In this document: one piece after another, positions 33,134 through 45,288 of the stretch
Position numbering within the stretch: the first letter of the stretch is position 1
Layout of the letters: the number at the start of each line of letters is the position of its first letter
Assembly: GCA_020205615.1 (NCBI GenBank)
Contig: CM035162.1
Coordinates: forward strand, 46,056,464 to 46,120,463
Direction: 5' to 3'
Length of the DNA stretch: 64,000 nucleotides
Source: Panax quinquefolius
Lineage: Eukaryota; Streptophyta; Magnoliopsida; Apiales; Araliaceae
Translations under genes and position numbers: made by a program
Notes under the pieces: generated by a model
Databases searched by the model: none
Seen by the model: only the letters and a program-made list of their open reading frames with translations
What the model was told of the DNA's origin: nothing

Positions 33134-34997
33134 TGAAAGTAGTATGCACACAAGCCAATCATGTTTGATGATAAAGCATATACTTTGTAACAATCTTATT
33201 CATTTATTAATAAAAGTATTAATTATCTACATGATGTTGTTTTTATAATATGTGATAAACCTATAGTTTTAAGCAATGCTTTTAGAATAATGATGATGAT
33301 CATTCTAATGAGATCTAAATTCTTAGAAAGCTTAAAACTAAAATAGTTCCCAATCATTGGATTACTAAATTGGGGATTAGTGAATCCGGGTAGATTGGTA
33401 CATACGTTGCTTGCTTTCATTGGATGAGGATGATTGATCTCATGATCATTTGTGTGGAGACACTAAAGCAAGTATGTAGGTGCTTATTAGAGAATAAGTT
33501 CATTTAACGCGACTCGCTAAGGAATACCTAATGGAGTTTTATTTGCTGTCAATAGGAATTCTGTAGTGATAGTAGTCAAGTAATCCTTGGACTTGAGATC
33601 ATCATAGTATCTTGTGTATGATTAGTTATACTTTGACTTATTCCTTAAGACCCTTAGGGTATATCAAAGGGTATGCTTGGGTATAATAAGTTGTATATGG
33701 AGATAATGTATGATCAATAAAGAATCTACCACTTCTAATAAAAGAAGAGAAATGTCCTATGTGATTCGATAAATGACAACCCAAAGGTCCTTGGCGAAGC
33801 GTAATGAAATTAGAAAGGAGTTTCTAATTTGCATTATTTGAGTTGTGCATTTAAGAATCGAAATACATATAATTAAATAAAATAAGACTTGACAATAATT
33901 CCATGCCTTATATTTAATTGGGACATCAGATAGTGGAAGGATTGAATTGTACGGTAACTATTTACTCAAAGGTTCTTTAATGATTAATGTTGAAATCTAT
34001 ATTTTCCGGAAAGTCGCCGATCGCTAGAAGAAGGCTTATCCCTATTGTAGAATAAATATTATTTATTTAAATAAATTAATTTTTAATTTATTTATTTAAA
34101 TAAGATTAGAATTGTTCTAATTGATTTATTCACAACCCGTTTAATATGGAGAACCTAAAGGGTCACACCATAAAAGGAAGAATAATTATTTAAGAAATTA
34201 ATGGCATAATCGTAATAATATATTAAGTATATTTAATTTAATCTATGGTGATAGAATAAATTAAATAGCTTAATATTTATTATTTAATATTTTAGAAATA
34301 TTAAATATAAATTAATAAGAGGAGTCTTATTAATATTATTGCAATTATTATTATTTTAATTTCTAAAAGAGTTTAGGAATTAATTTAATATAAGTACTCT
34401 CATTTATTCCTAATAGGATTAGGAGGGAAAATTAGTTAAAGGAGTTTAATTAATTATCCCTAATAAGATTAGGGAGCTTAATTAATTAAAAAAATTTAAT
34501 TAATTAAATAAAACCCAATTCCTTAATTGTTAAGATGGGTTGCCCACATTTATAAATAAGAGGAGTCTTATTATGGGTGATGGTGGGTTGTTGACTTTTT
34601 CAACATACGACATAATTCCAATTGTTGGGAGAGTACACCTTTTCTATAGAGATAGAAAAACTAGGGTTTAGCCAACCACCCTTCTTCTTGAATTTTCTTC
34701 TTCCTTGGTGGATCACCTCTAGAGGCCAAACATTTGGGTGGCTAACGTTGATCAAAGGAATGAACCAAACCCGGTGGATTCAAGATTGAACGCGAAAGGA
34801 TTTGGAGGTGAACTTGTACCTAAGGAAGCTCGATCTTCAAGGGTATGGTTTTATTCTTTATCTTTTCGTTTAATTAATAATTGTGCATAAAGGGTGATCC
34901 GGGTATATGGTTTGTAAATTTTTTAAACTCTGATTTTTACACGCTTCCGCATAATTTTTGCAATTTGATTGCGCTCATGAATTTTACAAACCTAACA
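33134..34997 (+). repeat. 3' LTR of copia C2
   Basis: 1864 bp, preceded by the purine tract AAGTGGGAGAT (33123-33133) and ending CCTAACA. It is followed by the second TATGG (34998-35002) and then the leftover tail of the C1 5' LTR. It lacks about 13 bp of AT repeat near 33222 relative to the 5' copy, so the two LTRs have diverged since insertion. Confidence 0.93.
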
Positions 34998-35002
34998 TAT
35001 GG

Positions 35003-35087
35003 TTTGTAAATTTTTTAAACTCTGATTTTACACGCTTACGCTAATTTATGCAATTTGATTGCTTTCATGAATATTACAAACCTAACA
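35003..35087 (+). repeat. 5' LTR of copia C1, last part
   Basis: The 85-bp LTR tail (TTTGTAAATT to CCTAACA) displaced from 25861 by insertion of C2. At first sight it looks like a tandem duplication of an LTR end; the TATGG duplication shows that it is the far side of a nested insertion. Confidence 0.9.
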
Positions 35088-35088
35088 G

Positions 35089-35101
35089 TGGTATCAGAGC
35101 C
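35089..35101 (+). promoter_or_regulatory. Primer binding site of copia C1
   Basis: TGGTATCAGAGCC, one base after the LTR end CCTAACA. This is complementary to the 3' end of plant initiator methionine tRNA, the usual minus-strand primer of copia and many gypsy elements. In C2 the same place (27736-27748) is altered. Confidence 0.85.
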
Positions 35102-35215
35102 AAACTTTTATGCGAATTATTAATTATTTTAATTTGATATGTATATTGATATGTGTTTAGAACAATTTAATTGGGCATAATTTTGTTATATAAAATTTAT
35201 TAATAATAAAAAAAA

Positions 35216-35455
35216 GGAGATATCAGAGAGAGAGAGAGAGATTGAAAATCGAAATGGCGAGGATCAAAGTTCACGAACTGAGGCAAAAGTCCAAGGCTGA
35301 TCTATTGGCACAATTGAATGAACTCAAATCAACTTTCTCTCCTCCGGTGTAATGCTAAGGGTCACCGGCGGTCTTCTTAAACAAGCTCTCCAAGATAAAA
35401 GTTGTGAGGCAATCTATAAGCAGTATCGGCGGTGATGTCACAATAAAGCAGTGGT
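35216..35455 (+). pseudogene. RPL35: Captured fragment of ribosomal protein L35 (uL29) gene in copia C1
   Basis: From ATG 35254 the frame reads MARIKVHELRQKSKADLLAQ and LNELK, which matches the N-terminus of plant cytosolic 60S ribosomal protein L35. A stop comes at 35350-35352 after small indels. Homology goes on in other frames: VTGG near 35371-35382, then NKLSKIKVVR at about 35390-35420, then a segment equivalent to TVxSQKQ ending near 35452. So about the first 66 of ~123 codons are present, without any visible intron. The text before the ATG (AGAGAGAGAG, 35225-35240) could be its 5' UTR. It lies in the element leader on the plus strand between an A-run and a TA repeat. Nested C2 lacks it. 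Identity is recalled from the family, not searched. Confidence 0.85.
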
Positions 35456-35484
35456 CACGTGGATAATAACAATATATACGGCTA

Positions 35485-35518
<34 letters not shown>

Positions 35519-37335
35519 CTTACTTATTTTATAATTAAAATAAAAGGTTTATTTTAATCTTAAAATAAAAGGTTTATTTTAATATTAAAATATAAAGTTT
35601 ATTTTAATTTTAAAATTAGAATTTCATGCTTAACTAATTAGAGTTGGAATTGGATTCCATGATAACTAATTGGAGTTGAAATTGATCTTTCCTTAAATAA
35701 AGGAGTTTATTTAGATATGAAATAAGATTTCATATTATTCAAAATAAAAGAGTTTATTTGTGAATAGGAAAGAGAATCCTAATTTCCTTAAATAAAGGAG
35801 TTTATTTAAATATGAAATAAGATTTCATATTATTTAAAATAAAGGAGTTTATTTGTGAATAGGAAAAGAAAATTCGTGTTTCCTTTAATAAATTTTTTTT
35901 TTATATGGAATTGGATTCCATAATTAATTAAAATAAAGGAGTTTATTTTGATTAAAGATTTTGATTAAAATAAAATAGTTTATTTTATTCAAAATTGGAT
36001 AAATTAAAATAAAATAGTTTTATTTTGATTTAAATTTGGATTAAAATAAAGGAGTTTATTTTGATTCAAAATAGATTTTATACTAACTAAATTTGCCCAT
36101 TAAATGATATCAATATATATATATTAAATGTTTATTATTCATAAGATGAATGTTATTTATTGATGCATATGATGATGTGTATGATAATAAATGGGATTGA
36201 TTATGGACTATCAACCAATGCGATTGGATTTTATTTTAGTTGGATGCATGAATGTATGGATTTTATTAAATGGGGTTCACAGTACCTCGCCTTCTCTAAT
36301 TTTTCCGAATGTAAATTCTATCTCCTCCTATGTACTTCCCTCGATCACGATCAAGGTTTCTATTTATTTTAAATAGTTTTGTAATAGGAATAGTTAAAAT
36401 TAATTTTGAAAAAATTAGAGATCAAGTAACAAGGAGCGCTTGAAGACCCGCTTGTAATGGAGCCTAGGGTTTAAATGTAATAGTTATATTTAAATATTAT
36501 TTCTTGCACCCCAGGGAGTTGACCTTTTGGTTCACTTGGTGGCTCTAGTGAACCAAACTAGAATAAAAGTCCATAATCAATCCGGTAGAATATAGTATTC
36601 TATACGTGCATGCTTATACTATATATATTATATATTATGCAAACATGCTCAGCATGTTCATTAATATATACGCGTATTTTATATATATATGTGTATGCTG
36701 CTAAAAACAAGATGAGACAAATTAATAACAAACCCCTCAATTTTATATTAAGTCCTAAGCGTTCAAAGATATTTGGAATATCGAACGTCGCCTTTTAGCA
36801 TGATAAAATTAATAGAGTATTAAATATTTAATATGAGTTTGTTGTGTCACCACAAGGCAAGTATTAAGTATTTAAGATGTTAATTTATCACATTTGATGC
36901 TTATAAAGAAAATTGAACAATATTGTTTTGTTGTGTTACCACAAGGATGATATTTTTCTTTTTTGAATATATGGAGTGCTAGGTCGGACTTAACTTGGAT
37001 GATTTTGATTCGGATGTGCCACCACTTGATCAAAATAATCTAAGAGGCAAAAGAAAAGGAGTTGCATAGTTGATGTAATTGACAAAAGTTGTCTACCTAT
37101 TTATTTATATATAGTTTGTTGTGTCACCACAAGGGTATATACATTTGAAATGGGATCCTTATTCTCACTAGCAAATCTTTAATTAGATTTTGCGAACTAT
37201 ATAAGTGAGGTAATATAGTTTGAAGAAAATAGTGGGAGATAGCAATTTAAAACAAGACCTAAATTATTTTGGTAATTAATAAAAGAATGTATGTTAAAAT
37301 GTTGTTAATTACAAATTCATTTACGAAATTTTACA
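35456..37335 (+). other. C1 leader: palindrome array and stem-loops, non-coding
   Basis: TA microsatellite 35489-35514; palindrome array of AAATAAA/TTTATTT type 35527-36070, shorter than in C2; a perfect 10-bp hairpin 36527-36556; loop-motif stem-loops 36802-36888, about 36905-36962, 36994-37044 and 37107-37141. Sequence is otherwise close to 28876-30136 of C2. Short open frames at 36160-36376 and 36610-36798 differ in frame and ends from those in C2 and are not genes. Confidence 0.75.
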
Positions 37336-38160
37336 ATGTCTAAATTACTATCAACATGAAGCATATTAGATGCTAAATTAACTTGCATCAAATTAAACGG
37401 ATTGGTTAAGAAATTTGAGAATAGTTCTCATGGATGAAAAGCTATCTTATGTCCTTAATACGCCTATCCTCAAGAATGGTTGCGAGATAATGCCTCCGAG
37501 GAAGACATTGCTACTTTTAGAAAGTGACAAGATGATGCACGGTTGGCTCAATGCATCATGCTCGCATCTATGAGTAACGAGCTTCAGCGTCAGCATGAAA
37601 CTATGGATGCTCCTACTATATTCCTGCACATCAAGTAGTTGATGGTGAGGAAAGTAGGACTGATAGATATAAGATATCTAAGGAGCTCATCCGATCTAGA
37701 ATGGCCAATGGCACTATAGTACAGACAAAAAGTTCTTAACATAATCAATTTGATTGATCAACTTAGGACAACGAGTTTTGTCATGGATGGAGAGTTGAGC
37801 CAAGATTTGATCTTGCACTCACTCCCGGACTCCTTTCATAATTGTTGTGAATTTTTCATATGAACAAGCTAGATATCAACCTCGCTGATTTGCTTAACAT
37901 ATTGAAAAATGTTGAGAGTCACTTTCCAACCAAGAAAGATCAAGTCTTACTGGTAGGGGCCAAAGGATCTTCTGAAAAGAAGAACGATTCAAAGAAGGTA
38001 AATGGAAAGGCGTAAACAAAGGATAATAAGAACAAAACTGATACGGATAGCAAAGGAGCTTGCTTCCACTTCAATAAGCCTGGACACTGGAAAGAAACTG
38101 CGAGAAGCATCTAGCAGAGGCTAACCAAAGAAGCTTAGTGAAGTTTCGGTTACAATACAA
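37336..38160 (+). pseudogene. Copia C1 gag
   Basis: Begins ATGTCTAAATTACTATC as in C2. The same gag sequence with different small indels. The zinc knuckle at about 38061-38102 reads CFHFNKPGHWKE: the second cysteine is Phe and the last is displaced. C3 keeps CFHCNK at the same place. Gag would assemble the particle; here the frame is broken many times. Confidence 0.82.
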
Positions 38161-38199
38161 ATTTGTTCATGATTGAAATAAATTTTTATTTAAGTCAAG

Positions 38200-40315
38200 G
38201 TTCTACTTGGGTATTGGATACCGACTTTGGTTATCATAAATATAGATTTATGAAGGGACCAAACAGAAGTAGAAAGTTAAACAAAGATAAGTAATCCTAT
38301 GTGCGGGAAATGTAGCAAAGGTTGCCATATTAGCCATAGAAACTTATAGTTTAGCAACCGCTACTACGGGCAAATCTATTAAGTCAATAAGTTGTTATTG
38401 TATTCCAATTCTTGTTAGAAACATTATTTCCATTTTATTGTTGGACAATAAATTTTTTTTGGTATTATAATTAAGAACAAATGTTGTTCTATTTATAATA
38501 ATAATGTTTCAGATATATCCAAAGATTACTTAATGGATTTTGTATACTTGATTTACGTGAAAAATTATTTTGTAAATTGAACAAACTAGTATAAGAAAAA
38601 TAGATGATCATTCAAAGAGTTGAATGTGTGTATTTGTTAAAATACAAGTGTGAATTATTTGAAAAATTCAAAGAATTCATAAGTGAAACAAATTGACAAA
38701 GTATTAAGATTCTTTGATTAGATCAAGGAATAAATACTTGTGCAATAAGTTTCTAGATCATCTCAAATAGTTTTCTCATAATGGACACATCCTGATACGC
38801 AATAATTGATTGATGTATCTGAATGAAAAATCGTACCTTGTTGGACATGGTGCGGTCCATAATGATTTTACCGACATTCCAAAGATCCTTCCGGGATAAT
38901 GTCCTAGAAATGGTACATATATCTACGAAAATGGTAACCTCAAAATCCATTGAAGACTCCATAAAAGTCATGGACGGGAGGATTCCTAATCCTAAGTATG
39001 TTAAGATAAGGGGTTGTCCAACTTATGTGAAAAGGTTTCAAAGGATAAGCTTGGGACAAGATTTGACATGTCTGATTTGTGGGACATCCTAAAGTAAGTT
39101 TAGGGTATATGTTCTATAATTCTACTTAGCAAAAGGTGTTTGTTACGAAACACGCTGCCTTCTAAGATAAAGGTGTTTATCATTGAAGGGACTAGTGGGA
39201 GGATAATAGATCTTGAAGAGTTCAAGAACCACAAAATACTATAAGTCAAATAAGAGGAACCTGTAGATAGACCTATTGTACCACAACCGAATCGTAAATC
39301 TAGAATAGTACCAAAGATACCTAGGAGGTATAGATTCATCATGGGTGATGATGACGAGGTACACATCATAGAAGATGATGATCAAGAGTTACATTCGATG
39401 AGGTAAGACTTCTAGTGTGTACAAAAGGGTCGATTGGGGAGCGTTAGAAAATTTCTAGTATTATATGTTGATATACTACGGATGAGGAATAACATACCAA
39501 TACTACAATCAGTAAAGATAAAGTTGTCTAAACATTCCTCCACGAATAATTTGGGAAGAGTATCTTAATTGGGGATAAAATCTATATAGATAGATTTAAA
39601 AGGATGCTCAACTTAATCCAAGGAATGTATATTCATTTGATGCTAAAGTCGTTTAGCATGGCAAGCTCCAAGAGATGTTTCATGTTGATGAGACATGGAG
39701 TGTATCTCTCTTAATAGTCCCCACAAACTATTAAAAGAAGAGAGATCGCATGAGTGACAATCATGTATGCAATGAAATATACGAGACCTGATGTTGATCA
39801 GTCATATTATGGAGAAGTTCACTATGAGTCAGTGAAAAACATCTTAAAGTGCTTAACCGGCACTAAGGATGTGATCATATTCATTGTGGGTCTAAATTAA
39901 AACTAGAGGGCTTAACAGACTCAAGTTTTTCGACGACCAAGATGACGAGAAAATCCACTTTAAGGTAAAGGGTTACCTTGAGCAATGGTGCGATGAATTG
40001 GAAAGGTTCCAAACAAAGAAAAGAGTTCTTTGGTTTAGTGATAAAGACAAAGTATATAGCTATAAATGAAGTTTGCAAGTTGATTGTTTGGATTAAAAGT
40101 TCATTACAGAACTAGGAATAGTTCCTAAGTCTCATCTTGGATCTAAACATGTGTTATAGCACTTTCATTTGATTATAAGAATCATTGAAAGATGGGAAAT
40201 CACTATAGAGATGGTGGACTCTCAAGAACAATATTACATATCCATTAACTAAAGCTTATCCAACAGCAGGATAATCGTCACTTAGAGAAGAAGAGTATGA
40301 GATACCATGACGATT
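38200..40315 (+). pseudogene. Copia C1 pol remnant with large internal deletions
   Basis: Protease STWVLDTDFGYH at about 38200-38238; an integrase piece best read at 38823-39092 (RTLLDMVRSIMILPTFQRSF, NPKYVKIRGCPTYVKRF); an RT piece near 39440-39640 with YVDIL in place of YVDDIL; an RNase H piece near 39880-40310. The missing stretches are the same as in C2: much of the pre-integrase/integrase core, the front of RT, and the middle of RNase H. Neither the RT nor the integrase can be functional. Confidence 0.82.
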
Positions 40316-40337
40316 GACTTTAGTGCAAGTGGGAGAT

Positions 40338-42207
40338 TGAAAGTAGTATGCACACAAGCCAATCATGTTTGATGATAAAGCATATACTTTATAACAATCT
40401 TATTCATTTATTAATAAAAAGTATTAATTTATTAAAGGCTTTTAATTATCTACATGATGTTGTTTTATAATATGTGATAAACCCATAGTTTTAAGCAATG
40501 CTTTTAGAATAATGATGATGATCATTCTAATGAGATCTAAATTCTTAGAAAGCTTTAAACTAAAATAGTTCCCAATCATTGGATTACTAAATTGGGGATT
40601 AGTGAATCTGGATAGATTGGTACATACGTTGATTTCTCATTGGATGAGGATGATTGATCTCATGATCATTTGTGTGGAGACACTAAAGCAAGTATGTAGG
40701 TGCTTATTAGAGAATAAGTTCAATTGAACGTTGGCTCGCTAAGGAATACCTAATGGAGTTTTACTTGCACGATAGGAATTCCTATAGTGATAGTAGTCTG
40801 AGTAATCCTTGGACTTGAGATCATCATAGTATCTTGTGTATGATGAGTTATACTTTGACTTATTCCTTAAGACCCTTAGGGTATATCAAAGGGTATGCTT
40901 GGGTATAATAAGTTGTATATGGAGATAATGTATGATCAATAAAGAATCTACCACTTCTAATAAAAGAAGAGAAATGTCCTATGTGATTCGATAAATGACA
41001 ACCCAAAGAGTCCTTGGCGGCGCGTAATGAAATTAGAAAGGAGTTTCTAATTTGCATTATTTGAGTTGTGCATTTAAGGATCGAAATACATATAATTAAA
41101 TAAAATAAGACTTGACAAAATTCCATGTCTTATATTTAATTGGGACATTGTATGGTGGAAGGATTGAATTATGCGATAACTATTTACTCAAAGGTTCTTT
41201 TATGATTAATGTTGAAATCTATATTATCTGAGAAAGTCGTTAATCGCTAGGAGGCTTATCCCTATTGTAGAATAAATATTATTTATTTAAATAAATTAAT
41301 TGTTTAATTTATTTATTTAAATAAGATTAGAATTGTTCTAATTGATTTATTCACAACCGGTTTAATATGGAGAACCTAAAGGGTCACACCATAAAAGGAA
41401 GAATAATTATTAAGAAGTTAATGGCATAATCGTAATAATATGTTAAGTATATTTAATTTAATCTATGGTGATAGAATAAATTAAATAGCTTAATATTATT
41501 ATTATAATTTTAGAAATATTAAATATAAATTAATAAGAGGAGTCTTATTAATATTATTACAATTATTATTATTTTAATTTCTAAAAGAGTTTAGGAATTA
41601 ATTTAATATAAGTACTCTCATTTATTCCTAATTGGATTAGGAAGGAAAATTAGTTAAAGGAGTTTAATTAATTATCCCTAATAAGATTAGGGAGCTTAAT
41701 TAATTAAAAGAATTTAATTAATTAAATAAATCCCAATTCCTTAATTGTTAAGGTGGGTTGCCCACATCTATAAATAAGAGGAGTCTTATTATAGGGATGT
41801 GGTTGTTGACTTTTACTAATACGTAATAATTCCAATTTGTGGGAGAGTACGTCTTTTTTATAGAGATAGAAAACTAGGGTTGAGCCAATACCCCTTTTTC
41901 TTGAATCTTTATTTTTCCTTGGTGGATCACCTCTAGAGGCCAAACATATGGGTGGCTAACGTTGATCAAAGGAAGGAACCAAACCCGGTGGATTCAAGTT
42001 GAGCGAAAAGGATTTGGAGGTGAACTTGTACCTGAGGAAGCTCGATCTTCAAGGGTATGATTTTATTCTTTATCTTTTCGTTTAATTAATAATTATGCAT
42101 AAAGGATGATCCGGGTATATGGTTTGTAAATTTTTTAAACTCTGATTTTACACGCTTCCGCTAATTTATGCAATTTGATTGCTTTCATGAATATTACAAA
42201 CCTAACA
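40338..42207 (+). repeat. 3' LTR of copia C1
   Basis: 1870 bp after the purine tract AAGTGGGAGAT; ends CCTAACA at 42207, then target duplication CTATT (42208-42212). It shares diagnostic variants with 24065-25861. Confidence 0.93.
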
Positions 42208-42357
42208 CTATTTACAATAAATAATTAAAATAGTTCATCATCAAGTTCAAATAGCAAATAGGAACTGAAAGACTTGCCTTGCTCGTTGTTTACCAATAAT
42301 AGTTTAACAGCTTACAGATATCTGTACTTCACGTGCCCTACACAATTATATAATCAT
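42208..42357 (-). repeat. Antisense LTR, continuation beyond copia C1
   Basis: Matches 56522-56680 (landmarks TAGTTCATCATCAAGTTCA, GAACTGAAAGACTTGCCTTG, CACGTGCCCTACACAATT). Agreement ends at about 42357, where Athila gag begins abruptly, so the rest of this LTR is lost at a deletion junction. Confidence 0.75.
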
Positions 42358-43565
42358 TATATAAAGAGATGCTACGGAAGTGTCCGCACCATGGTATGCC
42401 AGATTGGATGGTGATCAACACATTCTATAATGGATTGGGATGGCAATCTAGACCAATTGTAGATGCAGCTGCAGGAGGGGCATTATAGGCAAAGAGCTAT
42501 GAGGAAGCCTATAACCTTATCAAGACAATGGCATCAAACAATTTTCTAAATCCTACATCTCGGATGCCACAGCCCAAAGTTGCAGGTTTGTTGGAAGTGG
42601 ATGCTATCACGCAGTTGTCAGGACAGATGGCAACTATGGCGAAGAAAATAGATACATTAACATAGGGTAAGGCGAAGACAATTGCATTTGTATGTGAGAT
42701 ATGTGCGAGGTCGCACTCGACAGAGCAATGTGCTATCATCTCAGAGTCGGTACAGTATGTGAACAATTACAGAAAAGACCAAGGGCAATTTTAGAACACA
42801 TACAACCCCAACAACCGCAATCATCCAAACTTCAGTTGGTCAAATAACTAAGGGAATCAGCAGAATCAGTTTCAACCACATAATCAGTTTCAGTCACAGC
42901 CAGCCAACCACAGTTTAATCCTAGACCACCTTTTCCGCCGGGATTTTCTCGACAACAACAACATCACACTCCAGCTGCACCTCAGCAAGAAAAGAAATAA
43001 AAAATAGAGGAGATGATGATGAAATACATGGCGAATACAGAGGTTATGATAAAAAGCCAAGCAGTGGCTATTAAGAATCTAGAAACTTAGATGGGGCAAA
43101 TGGCGAACGTGCTTAATAATAGGCCCCAGGGTTCATTGTCGAGTAATACAGAGACATATCCACGAAGAGACGGAAAAGAGCAGTGCCAAGCTATCACATT
43201 GAGGTCTGGGAAAATATTGCAGACACTGCAAGTCGAGCACCCGCGCCCAATTGTACTAAGGAGACCGCGTGGCCGCGCGAGGCAGAGCAGGAAAATGCTA
43301 AGAAAGGAAATCTGGAAAATTCTGAAGTACAACATGAAGAGAAAGATAAAGCAGGTTCAGTGGAGAAGCCTATGAGTTCAGTACCACCAATTCACCCTCG
43401 CCTTAGTGTCCGTAGAGATTGAATAAGCGAGAGGAGGATAAACATTCACAAGAAGTTCTGGAGTTTTTAAGAACCGCAGATTAATATACCATTCGCGGAG
43501 GCATTGGAACAAATGCCAAGTTATGCAAAGTTCATGAAGGGTATATTGTCAAGGAAGAGGAGATT
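42358..43565 (+). pseudogene. Athila A2 gag
   Basis: The capsid region has LRKCPHHGMPDWMVINTFYNGL near 42370-42440 and DAAAGG, then a CCHC knuckle (CEICARSHSTEQC, about 42692-42731), a Gln/Asn-rich stretch, and the tail MMMKYMANTEVMIKSQ, MGQMANVLNNRPQGS, QAITLRSGK. Stops interrupt it (for example near 42487 and 42664). The end of the region (PSYAKFMKGILSRKR) is cut by the insertion at 43566. Overlapping open frames 43091-43422 are parts of this tail or shadows of it. Confidence 0.85.
43561..43565. repeat. Target duplication AGATT of element L1 (left copy)
   Basis: AGATT at 43561-43565 is repeated at 53433-53437. Removing the insert and one copy restores the protease-proximal sequence seen uninterrupted in Athila A1 at about 13070-13110. 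Confidence 0.92.
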
Positions 43566-44793
43566 TGTAACATCCAAAATTTTATTTGTAATTTAAAATA
43601 TTTATTAAATTAAATAAATATTTTATTTATGTGATTGTTGTTAGTATATATTTGTGAATTAAATAATACTCTAATTTAATTTAACAGTTAGAGAGTTGTT
43701 AAAGATTACATGTGTTGCTATATTGATGTAGTAATTTAATAATTAAAGTGATATATTAATTGTTAAATAAAATTATAATGAGATTATAATTTTGTGATAT
43801 TTGGTTAAGTGGGAAATTTATTTAGTATGTGGTAATTAGTTTATTTAATTAAGATTGGATATGAAAATCTAAGTAAACAATGTGGGACAATAAACTATAT
43901 TTATTAAAAGAGTTTTAATTTGATTTTACCAAACAAAACCTTAGAGCTTTTGAAATTCTTATTTTAATCTTGTTTTGCCAAAAAGGCTTAAGGAATGATT
44001 AAGTCATTATTTTAATATGGTTTTGCCAAACAAGCCTTAGGGCATTAAAAATTCTAATTTTTGTAACTTATATATTAAATTGATAATAAGTATATGTAAT
44101 TATATTGGGATTTACATATTCTATAATTATCTGTGTTATATGTATATTGTATATACAATAAGTTATGTTAATTTTTAAACCTAAGTCTAAACTAAGAACA
44201 ATAGAGAGAGAAAGGAGGCTGCATATTTCGGTAGTTATAGGGAGTCTAGGAGGGGTCTTGGATCTTCATACAACTTAAAATCATAAGCTACTTTGAAGGA
44301 TCAAGAAGACTTGCAAGAAGAAAAAGGTAAGAAAATGAAAGTTTTCACTTTTTGTGCTCTTTTTGTTAGATCTTTATGAACCAAGCAACGTTTGTTTTGC
44401 ATCATTAAAAACTCATGATTTACATGAGTATTGGTATTTTATATGTGTATCAAAGTATTTTTGAAATCAAAAGTTAGATCCAAAGTGAGGAAATCAAGTT
44501 TTGTACCAAAAGGTTAAAGAAAAAGCTTTCCTTTGTATGCTATATATATTTTTTTATGTTAGATTCTTTGGGATCATGTGATTAATGGTTTAAAACATGT
44601 TATCATGCTAGATACATGAGTTAAGGGCAAAACTCCTTTGGAATCACTCAAATATGTTAAGAAATGATCAAGTTATGAATTAAATCCCAAACTACCTTAA
44701 CTGTTGAACACAAGCTACTGATCAATCACTTCTGTCCATTTTTCTAGGACCAAAACAGAACCAAAATAGATGTTTCATCCATGGAAACTGTAT

Positions 44794-45288
44794 TTCGGGA
44801 AATTACGAATCCAACGATACCTATTGGACCTAAATCTGATTTGTAGATTTTGTTTTATAAGCGTTTCCGTTAAGGACCCCAAATCTGGAAAATGAACCAA
44901 CTGTTGAAGAAAACCTTGCGGACCAGTCAATTTGGGCCTGATTTCAGGGATCTACACAGATTGGAATTTGGTATTTGATAACTGAAAACTGTAGTTCAAG
45001 AAGATACGGATCCAACGAGTTTGATTGGGTCTCAATCGGAGTTGTGGATCTCCTAATACAAGCGTTTCTGTAAAAGACTCCAAAACTTAAAATGTTTACA
45101 AGGCATGTAATGGTCACCGGTGGTGGCTTTGTTTTGAGGGTTTATCTTTGTGCCAAATGGACTGTTTCTTGAGCGCATAAACGAGCTTCGGGAAGTCACT
45201 GCATTCTAACAATACCAAGTGGGCCCAAATGGACTTGTAGATCACCGTCTACAAGTGTTTATGTGGAGGACCCCAAATTAAAACGCGA
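44794..45288 (+). repeat. Three diverged ~195-bp modules in the L1 LTR
   Basis: Modules near 44794-44886, 44995-45086 and 45185-45288 share the plan: GGAA(A/G)TTAC or GATAC, ATCCAACGA or TAACAATACC, TTGG-GTC or GGGCCC plus AAATC, GTAGAT or GTGGATC, AAGCGTTT or AAGTGTTT, then GGA-CCCCAAA. All three are also in the 3' LTR (about 51609-52070). They may be ancient promoter or enhancer repeats. Confidence 0.6.

Larger units (their letters stand above)
25862..34997 (+). mobile_element. Copia element C2 (inner), nested in the 5' LTR of C1
   Basis: A 9136-bp element with LTRs 25862-27734 and 33134-34997, flanked by target duplication TATGG. Its two LTRs share variants (GGTGATGGTGGGTTGTTGAC, then TTTTTCAACATAC) absent from the C1 LTRs, so they belong together. 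The internal region has a 2.4-kb non-coding leader, a gag pseudogene and a pol remnant. The primer binding region after the 5' LTR reads AAGGGCATCGAGCC instead of GTGGTATCAGAGCC, so it is damaged. Coding content is like C1 but the leader insert differs. Confidence 0.93.
24065..42207 (+). mobile_element. Copia element C1 (outer), long-LTR, non-autonomous
   Basis: LTRs start TGAAAGTAGTATGC and end CCTAACA; the outer ends carry target duplication CTATT (24060-24064, 42208-42212). The 5' LTR is 24065-25861 plus 35003-35087, split by element C2. The internal region is 35088-40337 and the 3' LTR 40338-42207. Protease, integrase, RT and RNase H remnants occur in that order, which is Ty1/copia. LTRs of about 1.87 kb are long for copia. 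Pairing of the split 5' LTR with 40338-42207 is backed by shared variants (GGATGTGGTTGTTGAC, then TACTAATACGTAATAA) that C2 lacks. Pol is partly deleted, so it cannot move by itself. Confidence 0.93.

Noticed and set aside
34998..35087. Tandem duplication of the last 85 bp of an LTR
   Set aside because: It is the far half of the C1 5' LTR interrupted by C2, not a duplication.
35089..35101. tRNA gene fragment
   Set aside because: Only the 13-base primer-binding complement is present, with no A or B box or cloverleaf.
24065..42207. Tandem copia array sharing LTRs produced by unequal recombination
   Set aside because: The TATGG duplication, the LTR tail displaced to 35003-35087 and the pairing of LTR variants show a nested insertion instead.
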